Shown: positions 41,885 through 53,064 of the stretch, piece after piece
Layout: each line of letters opens with the position of its first letter
Numbering within the stretch: position 1 is the first letter of the stretch
NCBI RefSeq assembly: GCF_000002235.5
Contig: NW_022145606.1
Coordinates: 47,045,274-47,109,273 of the forward strand
DNA length: 64,000 bases
Source: Strongylocentrotus purpuratus
Taxonomy: Eukaryota; Echinodermata; Echinoidea; Camarodonta; Strongylocentrotidae
Reading direction: 5' to 3'
The notes under the pieces: model-generated
What the model saw: only the letters and a program-made list of their open reading frames with translations
Database searches by the model: none
What the model was told of the DNA's origin: nothing
Position numbers and translations under genes: made by a program

Positions 41885-42485
41885 ATCACACAGAGACCAT
41901 ATTTGTCTATCTTCCTGAAGTGAAAAGTTGACAGGCATGAGTGCAAATGTGATAATGTATATCAGGCCCACCTGGACATGTATGTACATGCATCTACAAT
42001 TCAGGGATTATGCAAGTCCATGTGTATCAAGTTTTGTGTGCCTTATGCTTTTTATATACTATAAATAGAGACCATATTTGTCTATCTTCCTGAAGTGAAA
42101 AGTTGACACGAATGAGTGAAATTGTGATAATGTATATCGGGCCCAACACATCTACAATTCAGGGATTATTCCATTACTTGATAATGTTTTTGTCTTTTCT
42201 TTGTCTTTTACCATTTTAACTACCAGTAGATGTGTATCAAGTTTTGTGTGCCTTATGCTTTGTATATATTATAAACAGAGACCATATTTGTCTATCTTCC
42301 TGGAGTGAAAAGTTGATAGATATGAGTGAAGTTGTGATAATCTATATCTGGCGCAACTCTACGTGTACAATCCATGTACATCTACAATTCATGGATTATT
42401 CCAGTAATAAATAGTGTTGCTGTTTTTTCTTCTTCCATTTAGCCTCTAAATAGATGTGTAACAATTTTTGTGTGCCTTATGCTGA
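41885..42485 (+). repeat. Three-copy tandem repeat, 176-210 bp
   Basis: GAGACCATATTTGTCTATCT recurs at about 41892, 42068 and 42278. Each copy is followed by GAAAAGTTGA, GATAATGTATATC-like sequence, CATCTACAATTCAKGGATTA and GTGTGCCTTATGCTT. Copies differ by indels. The small frame at 42232-42414 belongs to the array. Confidence 0.8.
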
Positions 42486-42799
42486 ATGCCTGCACGTATA
42501 AACAAAGTGGTCATGTGATTTGATAATTAGCCAAGAGCTACTTGTATAGGAGGGGTATATATTGAACATGTCCATATCACTATGATCTAATACACACTGG
42601 CATACCAGTATAATAATAATAATAGCTAGTTCTTGTATGTGATTACTGTAAGACAAACATTCTATCAGTGTATAAATCAATATTTGTTGAAGGTACATGA
42701 TTTTTATAATAATAATAATCTACTCTGTGAATTAAAACAAGCGTTTTTACATGATTTGTTAAGGAATCAGAGGTTATACACTTATTGATGTCTTCAGGA
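42486..42799. other. Spacer with AAT microsatellites
   Basis: AT-rich sequence with ATAATAATAATA runs near 42610 and 42706. No gene supported. Confidence 0.4.
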
Positions 42800-43115
42800 T
42801 CGAGGGCTATTCCATAAAGTACGACGCGCGTGGGCAAAGGATCTTTCCCCTCAAGTTTTTGCAACTTTAGGAATCACAAGGGAACCGGAAGTGGATGAGC
42901 GTAAAGATCTTGCGATGGTGTAATTTTGGGTTAAAGAAATATTGTATTGGGGAGTTGAACCGTAAAGGCAGGGAAAGGTGAGCAACAAAATCTTGAAAAT
43001 AATGCACTCTTTAAGAGGGAGCCAGTGCAGCCACTGCAAAACGGGGTTGATATGGATATGCTTGAGGGACAAAGTAATGATGCGAACCGGCGGCAGCGTT
43101 TAGAAGACAAAATGT
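42800..43115 (-). pseudogene. LINE ORF2 C-terminal fragment (CR1/L2-like)
   Basis: The minus strand reads LHWLPLKECIIFKILLLTF, then YGSTPQYNISL, then RSLRSSTSGSLVIPKV. This is the region downstream of the reverse transcriptase in CR1-like LINEs, usually read as WLPVKxRIxFKxxLLTY and RxLRSS. Short, frame-broken and truncated on both sides. Confidence 0.65.
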
Positions 43116-43384
43116 AGCAATAAAAGAATGTTTCCAATTTCAAGATAAAAACTTATCAATGTAGTCCAAATCAGATGATCTTATAGTTTGTAAGTTTACA
43201 GCCTTGTATTTATATGATATGTAAGGATACCAATTTAACTGAAATGGAAATGTTATTACATCTGAAATATGTTCAGACAATCATGTTTGTGCTTGCCATG
43301 TTTATGTGTACCAGGTATGTGCCAAAGATTAAAGTATTTCTTGTATTTCTTATTCCGAGTCTGAATTTATGACTTATTTGTAAG

Positions 43385-43620
43385 GTTTGAATCCAGAGAC
43401 ATATGGGGAAGGGATGAAGGGAGGGAGGGAAAGAGAGACATGAGGGTGGGAGTGGGGGAGTATAGATGTGCAGGGGGGGGGGTGAAATATACAGTGATCA
43501 AGAGAATAGGAGGGGAAAAAGCATATGTGAGGTGGGGATGTAGAGATGGATAAGCTATAGAGGGAAAGAAGGAGAGAAAGGAGATCAAAATATGTGCATA
43601 TAAGAGGGGGGGGGGGTGTA
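43385..43620. repeat. Homopurine-rich tract
   Basis: The plus strand is almost all A and G (GGGAAGGGATGAAGGGAGGG and similar) with two poly-G runs (43470-43479 and 43606-43617). Serine/proline-rich frames on the opposite strand are artefacts of composition. Confidence 0.8.
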
Positions 43621-44165
43621 ATTGTTCCGCTGGTCATTTACAGGGGGTGAATGTCCAGGGGGTAAACATCTTAGAATCACAACAATTAAAGACCGTCAAC
43701 ACTACGGGGCCAGAAGGGATGAGACCACACAGCGAGGTCACTGACAGGGGGCTATCTCCTTAACTCAGCTCTTAACTAACATAAGAAAAAGAGGATCATG
43801 GGGGACCAACAGGCACCGATTGGCGAAGTTTTCTATATAGAGGGAGCAAGTAGCTACAAGTAGGACAGTGGGGCTTTAATATAAATTCTCATGTGCTTGC
43901 CCATCTCCTCTCCTCTCGCTCTCTCTCCACAGGCCCGCTCTCCTATTTTATACACACAGCTCTTTTTCCCCCTTAAAAAAAACCAAAAAAAAAACCCATG
44001 AACACTATTCCCAAGTAAGCAAGCTCTCTCTCTCTCTCTCTCTCTCTAAAATTTCTCCTTTCTCTCTTCCTTTCAACATATGGATTCTTATTGCATTCAA
44101 TTCCTTGTGCTAAATTGAAACACCCTTCACATCCCTTCACCCAATCATGGTATAATGCAATGATA
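43621..44165. other. Spacer with (CT)n
   Basis: Contains poly-A words at 43975-43995 and a CT microsatellite at 44022-44047. No gene supported. Confidence 0.5.
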
Positions 44166-44190
44166 CATGATGTGCTGTTGAGTCATTCAC

Positions 44191-44196
44191 TTTATT
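44191..44196 (-). terminator. Candidate polyadenylation signal
   Basis: AATAAA on the minus strand, 4.2 kb downstream of the PLAT exon stop codon. Other AATAAA words exist in the interval, so this one is only a candidate end. Confidence 0.3.
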
Positions 44197-45539
44197 TACA
44201 AAACATTGCTACTCTAGTCTTATCCGCTATCAATACAATATAGAACTCTACACATTACAATACATTGTATAAAACTGGAGAATACAAGACATAATCAACC
44301 AAAGTACACTTCATTGACCAATATATCCAAATGACTATAAACATTCACAAATTTTCCTAAAAAAGAAACCATTCTACAAATGTACGGAGTGTCATGAGTG
44401 TCATAGATTGTCAAGAAGAGCATCAATATATCAAAGTGTGAGTAAATGCCCTAGTTTCAATATATTACCAATGTATAGCCCCCTAATTTACAATTTACCC
44501 TATACATGACTTGTACATGTATTGAAAATTAAACATGATCAAAACAAGATCTGTTTGGACACTATCAAGAATGAATCTACAGAGGGCGCTATTGTAAAAC
44601 CTTCAATATAATCAATTTCATATAAAATTATCAACTGTCGGACAGCTCACAGGCACAGATCCTGATCGTTTATACAAATAAAGTTCCTGAACTAAAATGC
44701 ATACGTTTGGTACATGTACCAGAAAGGCGTTAACTCTTTTTAAAATGATTCAAGGTTCTACACCAACAAAAGTCCTGCATAAATGTTTTTAACAGTTTCG
44801 ATTCAATATGAATAACCTTGACTAATGTAATTGCTACAATTGATAATGGTTCTAATTATAAAGGCCAAAAATGAGTGTATTTCAAATTGGCCACACATCA
44901 TCAGTAAAAAATATAACTCTTAAATCCTGCATATCATAATAAATGTATCTGTACTGTTCCTTCTTCAAAATGCTTCTTTAAAAAGATTAACTGCAAGTTA
45001 ATTCAGATAAAACTGCTATCAGTTTATGAGGTACAGCTATTTCGGGTAGAAAATATTTGCATAACTAGAAATTCAGCCCTAAAGTAATTCAGTCATGATT
45101 GATGAAGTCATATCTCACTTATAAAGTTTGAATAATATTATTTGAATGCATACAATGTTACACTATCTCTTACTTTAGTACACATGATTATCAACATTCC
45201 TCTTATATTTCTAGTTAAATACAATATAAAGTGAAAATTTCTTTACTTTTTAGGAAATCAATTTTAAGCTTTTAAGCTAGTCTACAAAATGCTGAAAGAA
45301 CTTTCAGAGCTTTATAAATGAATGAAAATATGAACAAAAACATCATTATTTATTCACTATACCTGAGTTGCTTTTACATTACTTAAAGTAAATGTTCTTA
45401 AAAGTATGTCCGAAGTAATGTCCAACAAGTTATGTTACTTAATTTTTGGCTAGTCAATTGTCTATACTTATATCACACAAGATAAAATCATACAAAATTG
45501 TGTATCACATTATAAACTACAGTTAAATATGTCTATTAA

Positions 45540-45912
45540 AGGCATCGTTTAGCAATGTTAAATCTGAGATGCACGGCCCTACATGTTATCAGTGTCTGTA
45601 ATATGGTATAATATTGAAGCCCTAAACAAAATCACGCTTCAAAATGATCGTGCCTCAAAAAAGTAAAAATCTTTGAGTGACCGGTTTTACCATACTTGTT
45701 TCCCCCAATAGACTGTAGTGTTATGAAAACTGTTTGGCAAATGCAAAATTCGGTTTCAATTTCCAATCATAAATATCTTGATAATCAGACAGGTAATCGG
45801 CTTGTAAAAGTCATGGGGTTCCTGATTGAACTAAAGATGTATAATTATCATTGCAGCATGAGCTAAATCCAGCATTTTGTTTCAGAATCGGAGACAAAGT
45901 TACCGGATCCCT
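45540..45912 (+). mobile_element. TTAA-flanked MITE, family B, copy 4
   Basis: Starts AGGCATCGTTTAGCAATG and ends CCGGATCCCT, flanked by perfect TTAA (45536-45539 and 45913-45916). 373 bp and the best-preserved flanks of the family. It lies in the presumed 3' UTR of the LOXHD1-like gene. Confidence 0.85.
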
Positions 45913-46689
45913 TTAACGCAATCCAAGGGAAATAGAAATCAAATTACCAGTGTAGACAGGTGGTCTTTCTAGTCAGGTTCTACAGTACACATTTCTCTCT
46001 CAAGCCGGGAGACAAAATACATGGCCACTATAGACAGCTGGCCTTTATAAAGAGGTGGCCACTGAGACAGGTTTGCCTGTACAGTGTGCAGGCAGTCTAT
46101 ATGTACACATACATGAGATTATCTTTTGCCATACCTTTCATTTATAGACAACATGTGACTTATTATACAAAGTTCATCACCAAAGTTAAGATGATCATTT
46201 GTACTGACAAACTATCAAAAAAGTTTATTTTAACAGACAAATAAGAAATTATACACCGGGTCTTTGCTGATCAACAATATACATATATATATACAAACAG
46301 TTACAGAACACTCAAGAAATGAGTGACAGGGATATGACAATTTCTTAGCTAATCGACTATACCAAATCATAGTCAAAACTTGAAAACAAAGTTGATTTGA
46401 AAGCATGTAACAATATTTATACGATTCCATTTGAAATTTTGGCAGACAAAATAGCTAGGCTACATATGTAAAGCTTAAAAGTGTATTTTCAACACATATA
46501 ATACAAAATTATCAACAAATATTTCAGTTGCTACTATATTAATTAAAACACATCTCACTATACAAATTAAAATGTATGTCCCGTTTAATTAGAAAAGAAG
46601 ATTTAAAACAAAAATATAAGAAAGACAAAGAATGAAAAGTTAAATAGGAAATATACATCTTAAGAAAGAAATAAACACATAGACATGAC

Positions 46690-46800
46690 AGGGACAGAGT
46701 AGGAGAGATAGAAAGAGTAAGTGGGAGAGGGAGAGATAAAGAGTGGGATAGACTGAGAGAGAGATAGAGAGAGAGGGAGGAGAGAGACCAGGAAATATAT
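46690..46800. repeat. GA-rich tract
   Basis: GAGAGATAGAGAGAGAGGGA-type sequence, almost pure purine on the plus strand. No coding content. Confidence 0.75.
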
Positions 46801-48367
46801 AGCCCGAGTCATGAGATAAAATTTAAGTTGTTAATTTGTTACATGTTCATATCATTTATCTTACAATTTCTTACCAACTAGAAATCCCTTATACACATAC
46901 AACAAAATCTTCTTCGTTTAAAATATTTACAAATCAAATATATTATTCTCTGATTACAAATAATTCATTACAACTAACTGGAATGTCAATTCACAAGGTC
47001 ATACTTACAGCAATAAATTACAATCAATATCACAAACATGCAATCAAACATGAACACTACAAACTATCTTCGTTATTTTCCCCTGAATACATGGCACAAA
47101 AATTGCTTTTTTTGTTTTTGCATGATCAAGTTAGCAGTAAGCACAGTAATACAATACTTGCATTGAGGGATACATACAAAAAATTGCAAATAAACAATTT
47201 CACAACAAAAATAGATTTTATCTTCCAAACCAGTACTTTATGCTAATCAAAAAACATGATAGCATTAATCCTGAGAAATTTCAGCATTAAAACAAGACTG
47301 CGCCTGAATATTTATTCAGCCAACGTTGATAAATTTAACAATACAGCCGTTTAGAACGAATTGTGTGTGCATCATAACATATCAATGTGAACAGAAATGA
47401 TATTTTAATGAAAGATGCAAAACTTTGGCACAAAAAGCACAGAACTTGAAATAGGAAATGACTTCATTATTAGTTAAAACTTAGAATCCTGAATTCATGA
47501 TACATACATAAAAATAAGGCAGAAATTATTAAGAAAAAAATGCACTTTTGGAATGACTGAAAATCCATTTGGTATTGATATTCAAATTGTATAAAAACAA
47601 CAGAAAAAATGCCAATGTATACCAGTATCCAGTTATTCTTTCAGCTCTGATATATCTCCTAATTTACAACGTCATAATTGGTAATGACTATAGATCTCCT
47701 GTTACAGTTCATTAATAGAATGATGCAAACTCCTACATTCTCACGCTCCTGCATATAGGTTGTGTAAGACTAGTATGAACATATCCATGTAAAACAAACT
47801 GGTCTATTCACACTCTGATATAGTCTGAAAGGAACAACTGAATAAATCAATTTTTTCTGTACATAACATATATTTATATATCATGTTGTTCTTTAATATC
47901 TTGATCCACCATGGTTAAAGTGAGGTAAAAAATTATTAGATCATAATGAGAACACTCCCATTGGGTTTATTCACACTTAATCTAATCTCACTCTTTGGCA
48001 GGAAGCAACCCTTAATCCCTATCAGTCTATCTATCCAAAGCATACAACTACATGTATAAACTAGATGAGAAACGTTATAATTATCAAAATGTGAATATGG
48101 CCAGTCAAAAACAATGGGTACATTCACATTCCCTTTTATTTTCAATCTGTCAAGGGGACCTCCCCTTTCAAAGATCCCCACTTCCTTCTTTCAAACCAAG
48201 GTATACAAACAAGATTTTTTTTTTTTAAATAGTACTTCCACTAAAGTACTATGGGCCCATTCAGACTCACATCTAATCCTATTCAAGTTTTAAAAAATAG
48301 TTAAAACCATCATAGTGCAAACCCTCCAACTAAAGTACTATGGTCTCATTCACACGTACATTTAATC

Positions 48368-48591
48368 CTATTCTTTGGCAGGGAACAGCTCCTTGAACAG
48401 TTCCCCATCTCCCTTCTTCTTGTCCAGCCACTTGTGACACGGGAACATGGTCGTGAGCCCGGTTGCCAAGTTGATAATCTCAACGTGATCGCAGAGCCAG
48501 GCTGCGCCGAAGCCGGCATTGTCGTGCTCGATCCGGATCTTCTCGAGGTCTCCCAGGTCGAGGACCTCCAGTTTGAACTTGTCTGTTTGGC
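48368..48591 (-). CDS. LOXHD1-like protein, final PLAT-domain exon
   Basis: The minus-strand exon is 2 bases plus 73 codons and a TAG stop (48370-48368). The acceptor is TACCTTACAG, just above 48591. The peptide runs QTDKFKLEVLDLGDLEKIRI, then EHDNAGFGAAWLCDHVEIIN, then LATGLTTMFPCHKWLDKKKG and DGELFKELFPAKE. The IRIEHDN, WLCDHVEI and FPCxxWLDKxxxDG words are the second half of a PLAT/LH2 beta-sandwich. PLAT domains bind membranes or proteins, and LOXHD1 consists of tandem PLATs. A stop right after the domain fits that protein's C terminus. The exon begins with the last two bases of a codon (likely glycine). The upstream exons, at higher coordinates or outside the window, were not found. Confidence 0.8.
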
Positions 48592-49030
48592 CTGTAAGGT
48601 AGAAGCAGACATGATAATCAACTTGATTTCCTATATTCTAACAGCTGTCATGAAAACAGGATAAAATCACAAAAATTATATAGGGATTATATTTCCTGGC
48701 TACGGTCATCTTTTTGTGAGTAGGAGAAGGAGGGAGAGCTGACAAACAATTCATTACAATGACTTTAGCACATGAAGAACTCTAAGTTTCTATACGTATT
48801 GTGATAAATTCTGTTTTTCTGGTTTTCCTGTATCCAGTGTCAGTAATGTGCTATCAAGGTTGGATTGCCCTTTAAACTAGCCTTATCATAACCGATGTTC
48901 CCTAATATACATATTAGGGAACATCTTACAAAATTAATTATTCATGAGGGTTTACCAATTTGGCCGAAAAAAATTCTATATTAAATTTTGTGCATGATTA
49001 TGATCACCGACACAAAAATAATCAATGTAT
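48592..49030 (-). other. Intron of the LOXHD1-like gene
   Basis: Starts with the acceptor of the final exon. It holds a perfect 32-bp palindrome (48894-48925) and otherwise AT-rich sequence leading into the macro-repeat. The rest of the intron may extend through the whole repeat region. Confidence 0.5.
48894..48925. repeat. Perfect 15-bp palindrome
   Basis: GATGTTCCCTAATAT (48894-48908) and its exact reverse complement (48911-48925), separated by AC. Able to form a hairpin or cruciform. Confidence 0.9.
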
Positions 49031-49321
49031 AAAGTAAGTTTATAAACAATAAAGACAGAGAGGTTAAGGGGAGGAGGGGTACGTGGGGGGGGGGGGGGGA
49101 GAGAGAAAAGTTCGGAAGGCAGAGAAGGGTGAGAAAGGATCAGAGAGGCAGAGATGGGAATTAAGGAGAAGAGAGTGGGAGAGGGGGAAAAGAGGGCGAG
49201 ATAGTCGAGAGGTAGGGAGGAAGAGTAAGAGAGAGAGAGAGAGAGAGCGCGAGTGAGAGAGAGAGAAGGGTAGGAAGGAAGAGCTGATGGGAGGAGGGAG
49301 AGAAGACAGGGGTGAGATAGG

Positions 49322-49570
49322 ATTGATTGATTGATTGATTGATTGATTTTTATTCGACAAGCTTCCAACAAACAACAATATACAATAATAACAGTTACAA
49401 AATAAGTCAGCTTGAACATCCACGTTCCACGTGGGGTCCCTTACAGACATGTATACAATTAAAAAGTTAAAATAGTAATATTTACAGACAGATAAGAAAA
49501 ATAAAAGAATTACTTATTAAAGATAATAATAATAATAACAACATTAAACTGATGATAAAAATGATAATAA
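49322..49570 (-). mobile_element. LINE 3'-end fragment with (AATC)n tail
   Basis: Minus-strand orientation: 3'-UTR sequence ending GTCGAATAAAAATCAATC with five copies of AATC. It is absent from the matching places in units B and C, so it is a 5'-truncated insertion specific to unit A. Confidence 0.65.
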
Positions 49571-49734
49571 GTACAAGAAGAAAAAGAAGAAGAAAAAGAG
49601 GAGGAGGAAGAAGAGAGTGGAAGAGGGGTAGGGAGGGGTAGAGAGGGGTAGGGAGGGAGGATGGAAAAGTGAGAAAGAGCTATAGAGAAAGAGAGAAAAG
49701 GGTAGGAAGGGTAAAACAAATCAACGTGATTATG

Positions 49735-50330
49735 TAGGGGCTCCGGTACAACGCCCCTGCTTCCCTTCTCATTTATGTAAATGTTTTTCCAGGGGCTCCT
49801 TTCTTAATATCGTTCAGTAGGTCCTAAGAGAGCCCTGTACCAAAAACAGGCGGTCGATAACCACACACCAATGTGATCTTACATTACTGGGCTCTAGAAC
49901 GACGCCCACCTCCATTCACACATATATTAATATTATGCCGGGGGCTCCTACCCTCACATCGTTCAGAAGGTCCAAAGAAAGCCCTGTACCAAAAATTGCA
50001 TTTTTACAATAACAAATCAATATTATTATACTTTATTTCTTATTTGGGGGGCTCTGGAACGACGACCCCGGCCCCAAATCTTACCTTTATAAATAATTTG
50101 GTGGGGCTTCAACCCTCACAATGTTCAGAAGGTCCTAAGGAAGCCCTGTTCCAAAAATTGCATTCGTACAAATCAATGTTATTTTACCTTTTTTCTCATT
50201 TGGGGGCTCTGGCCTGTCCCCCCCCCCTCCGCCCACAACACCCTTACATGCAATTTTTGCAGGGGATTTCTATCCTAATATTGTTCAGTAAGTCCTAAGG
50301 AAGCCCTGTACCAAAAATTGCGCTTGTATC
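49735..50330. repeat. Five 160-bp subrepeats in unit A
   Basis: Each subrepeat has GGGGCTCYGGNACGACGCCC, a GGGGCTCCTAYCCT block, a TCGTTCAGNAGGTCCTAAG block and AGCCCTGTACCAAAAATTGC. Parallel arrays are at 56870-57650 (unit B) and 60690-61450 (unit C). Confidence 0.8.
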
Positions 50331-52281
50331 CGGCCGGTAACGATATTCGATAAATTTGACGATTAGCCACCTATATTCAACTGATAAGCAGCTAAGTGCA
50401 TTGCTAAATTTACAAGGGGCTTTAAATCAAATCTGTGTACCTTTTCAGCTATCATATCACGTAATTGAAAACAGTATTTACTTTGAAGTTAAAAATTAAC
50501 CTCATGAGATAAGACTAGATGATACTTGGTTAATTTCATAAATACAATTATTATTTTACATCACAAACAGTGAAAAGGGTTTAAACGTCTATCTACCTAC
50601 AACGACGTGGATGACTTTCTTTGATATTTTTCTTCTCATAAATGTCCTCAACGTTAGACAACAGAATACTTTTCTATAAAATACTAAGTGAGTATTATAT
50701 TGACCATACACTTAATGATTTTGCTATAGTGTCAGAATTGTTTCAATATGTTTTAATGTAATTCGACATTGTATGATGCGTTGCAGTATGAGGTTGTTAA
50801 CGCTGTATCTATAAAATGCGACATAATATTGGTTTAACCATGGTACGTCTATGGTTTAACCAGTCGCGTAGCCACGGGCTGGGGGTACGGCAATCGAATG
50901 AGAGATGAAGGAAAAGGAGGATCCAAAAATCGTGAGATAATGTAAGGAGATAGATTAATTGAAAATATTCGAAAAATATTATATTATTATGTGAATCAGT
51001 AAGAGGTTCATTAAAAGATTATCATAAAATGCTTTGCATACAGAAGAGAAGAAAGAAAAAAGAAAATAGGAGTGCATACAGGAAAAGATACAGAGGGAGT
51101 ATGTTTGATTTTGTCCACTCTAAAGGGACAAGGGGTAAATCCCCTCCCGACATGGTCAACCTTCCCCTCAAATTCTGACCTGTTGCTGTTACATGTTGGA
51201 GGAAGAGGAGAGGAGGAGGAAGAGAAGAGAGAAGGGTGAGAGAGGAAATTAAAGGTAATACAAAGTTTTGGTAAGGGGTCATGAATTTGGTGCAAATGAA
51301 CATATTGGAAGCATATGCTATTCTACAATATTTAGTGATCGTTGTCGCGGTCGAAATCGAGTCTAAAGTTATGAAATTGTAAATAATAAACACTTTATGT
51401 TGTCTAGCTCCCTCTCAAGGTCAAAAAATTAATCAATCAAAAAAATAATGTTTCTTGACTAAAATCGACCGATTAGCTATTCCCGTTCGGAAATGTTATA
51501 CCACAACTACATATTCTGAGATTTTCATGGTCGCAGCTACCATTGTATGGCCGTAGGAGCTAATTGAAATTTATCAAAATTTACCGGGAGCACCGGTAAA
51601 TCTTTATATTCAATTCTTCTCGAAAGCAGAAGTGTTTTAAGGGCTGAACTTTCTAGTGCTTTTAATAAATCCACAGGGACATCCAAATAGATCAAAATTG
51701 TAAAGAATCACTATCCACCCTTTTTTCAAAATTTCCCAAAACTTTGTAACACCTTTAAGAGCTATATACCATACGATTGGACTCTGTGTTTTCTGTTATT
51801 TTGTGAGTATTTTGACTTTCGGTATATGTTTCTGACTCTTGCTTTAGTCATGTAAGGCTTTTTAAAGCCTCAAACTACAACCAGGAGCATGTTTTATTGC
51901 ATCAAATCCGTGAAATAGTGAACTTTGGACTCAGTTTATTACTACCACTCAGAGGATCAAAAGTGCTGATAGTCCCAAACACGCAAAATTTTGTTTCCAA
52001 CCTGCTTTTTTGTATTTCCGATAAAACCCTATAGTTAGTATACTTTTATGCCATGGTATTGCTGTTTAATGAGGCATGAAGTGAACATATCTATTGTCAG
52101 CGCTGATGGTCAACTACAATCATCTTATTGCCCCAGTCTGCTGCTACCCAGGATTTTATTGTGGACACTTTAAGCTGCATTGTTGGAAATTTAATCCAGC
52201 TCTACCGAAACCAACGGTTACCATGGCAGATACAGACAAAGCCCAAATGAATACAAGGGGAAGGAGAAAGAGAAATCAGCT

Positions 52282-52950
52282 TTGCTGGCATCAGTGATAC
52301 AGGACATCTTTCGGGACAAAAGGTTCATCGACTTAGTGGAAGAGCGCGTTAACAAACAACTAGCTGACATCAGGGAAACCATCGACACTCAACAGGCAAG
52401 GATCTTCGATCTCGAAATCGTAACAGACAGCAAGTCGAAGGAGATCGCAAACGTCCAAAACCAACTTGAAAATCAACACGAGCAGATTAAAACACTACAA
52501 CACAAGCTCGACCAACAGGAGCAATACTCCAGGCGAAATTGTCTCCTGTTCTTTGGCTTCGAGGAACGCAGTGAAGAAGATACCGATGACATCATTCTTC
52601 AAGTAGCAAATGAAGTTCTCCAGGTCGATCTCTCCAAGGATGATCTGGAACGTACCCATAGAAATGGCTCCAGGCAGAAACATCAAGAAAAGAATCTGCC
52701 ACGCCCAATCATCGCGAAGTTTACATCATATAGAAAGCGCCAGGAAGTAATCTCCAAACGACGGAAGCTCGCAGGTATGCGGAGGTCCATCCAGGAAGAT
52801 CTGACGAAAGCAAATCAAGACCTGCTTGCACATGTACGAACCTCTGAGAAAGTAAAAGCAGCATGGACACGAGATGGTCGTATTCTAATGACTGCCAAAA
52901 ACAACAAAAAACACTTGATCTTGTGCAAAGACGACCTACGGAAGTTTTAA
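52282..52950 (+). CDS. LINE ORF1 protein (RNA-binding, coiled coil)
   Basis: About 222 residues in the open part. The N-terminal half is a heptad-rich coiled coil (QLENQHEQIKTLQHKLDQQE), followed by the conserved YSRRNCLLFFGFEE start of an RRM-like domain, THRNGSR, and PRPIIAKFTSYRKRQEVISK, then a C-terminal domain (TRDGRILM). This is the L1-type ORF1 layout, binding element RNA as a trimer. A better start is the ATG at 52223 (MADTDKAQMN), but a one-base slip near 52260 separates it from this frame. Confidence 0.8.
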   Translation: MLASVIQDIFRDKRFIDLVEERVNKQLADIRETIDTQQARIFDLEIVTDSKSKEIANVQNQLENQHEQIKTLQHKLDQQEQYSRRNCLLFFGFEERSEEDTDDIILQVANEVLQVDLSKDDLERTHRNGSRQKHQEKNLPRPIIAKFTSYRKRQEVISKRRKLAGMRRSIQEDLTKANQDLLAHVRTSEKVKAAWTRDGRILMTAKNNKKHLILCKDDLRKF

Positions 52951-53064
52951 AGTCTGGTTAGGGTAGGCACATTCTGAACTAAGTGAGTGAACTTTTCGTT
53001 TAATTATTTTTTCCCTCATTTAACAAAAATACTTGTTACATACTTTGTTATTACAGTATATTAA

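Larger units (their letters stand above)
44170..48367 (-). other. Probable long 3' UTR of the LOXHD1-like gene
   Basis: About 4.2 kb of AT-rich sequence with few repeats directly follows the minus-strand stop codon at 48368-48370. The first strong polyadenylation word on that strand near its far end is AATAAA (plus-strand TTTATT, 44191-44196), with a repeat-rich region beyond it. The low repeat density compared with its surroundings suggests transcribed sequence, except for the MITE at 45540-45912. This is inference; an intergenic reading cannot be excluded. Confidence 0.45.
48985..51246. repeat. Macro-repeat unit A
   Basis: First copy of a composite repeat that recurs as B (56593-60180) and C (60180-62440). 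It consists of a TGTATAAAGTAAGTTTATAA leader, a purine-rich tract, a LINE 3'-end insertion (49322-49570), five subrepeats of about 160 bp (49735-50330) and an AT-rich part through GTCGCGTAGCCACGGGCTGG. A recombination join near 51195 brings the purine tract back, and a LINE is inserted at 51247. Confidence 0.75.

Noticed and set aside
42232-42414. A 60-codon frame
   Set aside because: It is part of a three-copy tandem repeat and has no features of its own.
48346-48621. Serine/arginine-rich minus-strand frame over the PLAT exon
   Set aside because: Wrong frame of the same strand. The frame used by the exon gives the PLAT motifs and ends at the TAG at 48368.
48434-48664. Plus-strand frame opposite the PLAT exon
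   Set aside because: It is the antisense of the real minus-strand PLAT coding exon and has no domain of its own.
49064-49450. Serine/leucine/proline-rich frames opposite purine tracts (also 56538-56985 and 60273-60674)
   Set aside because: Low-complexity translation of GA-rich DNA.
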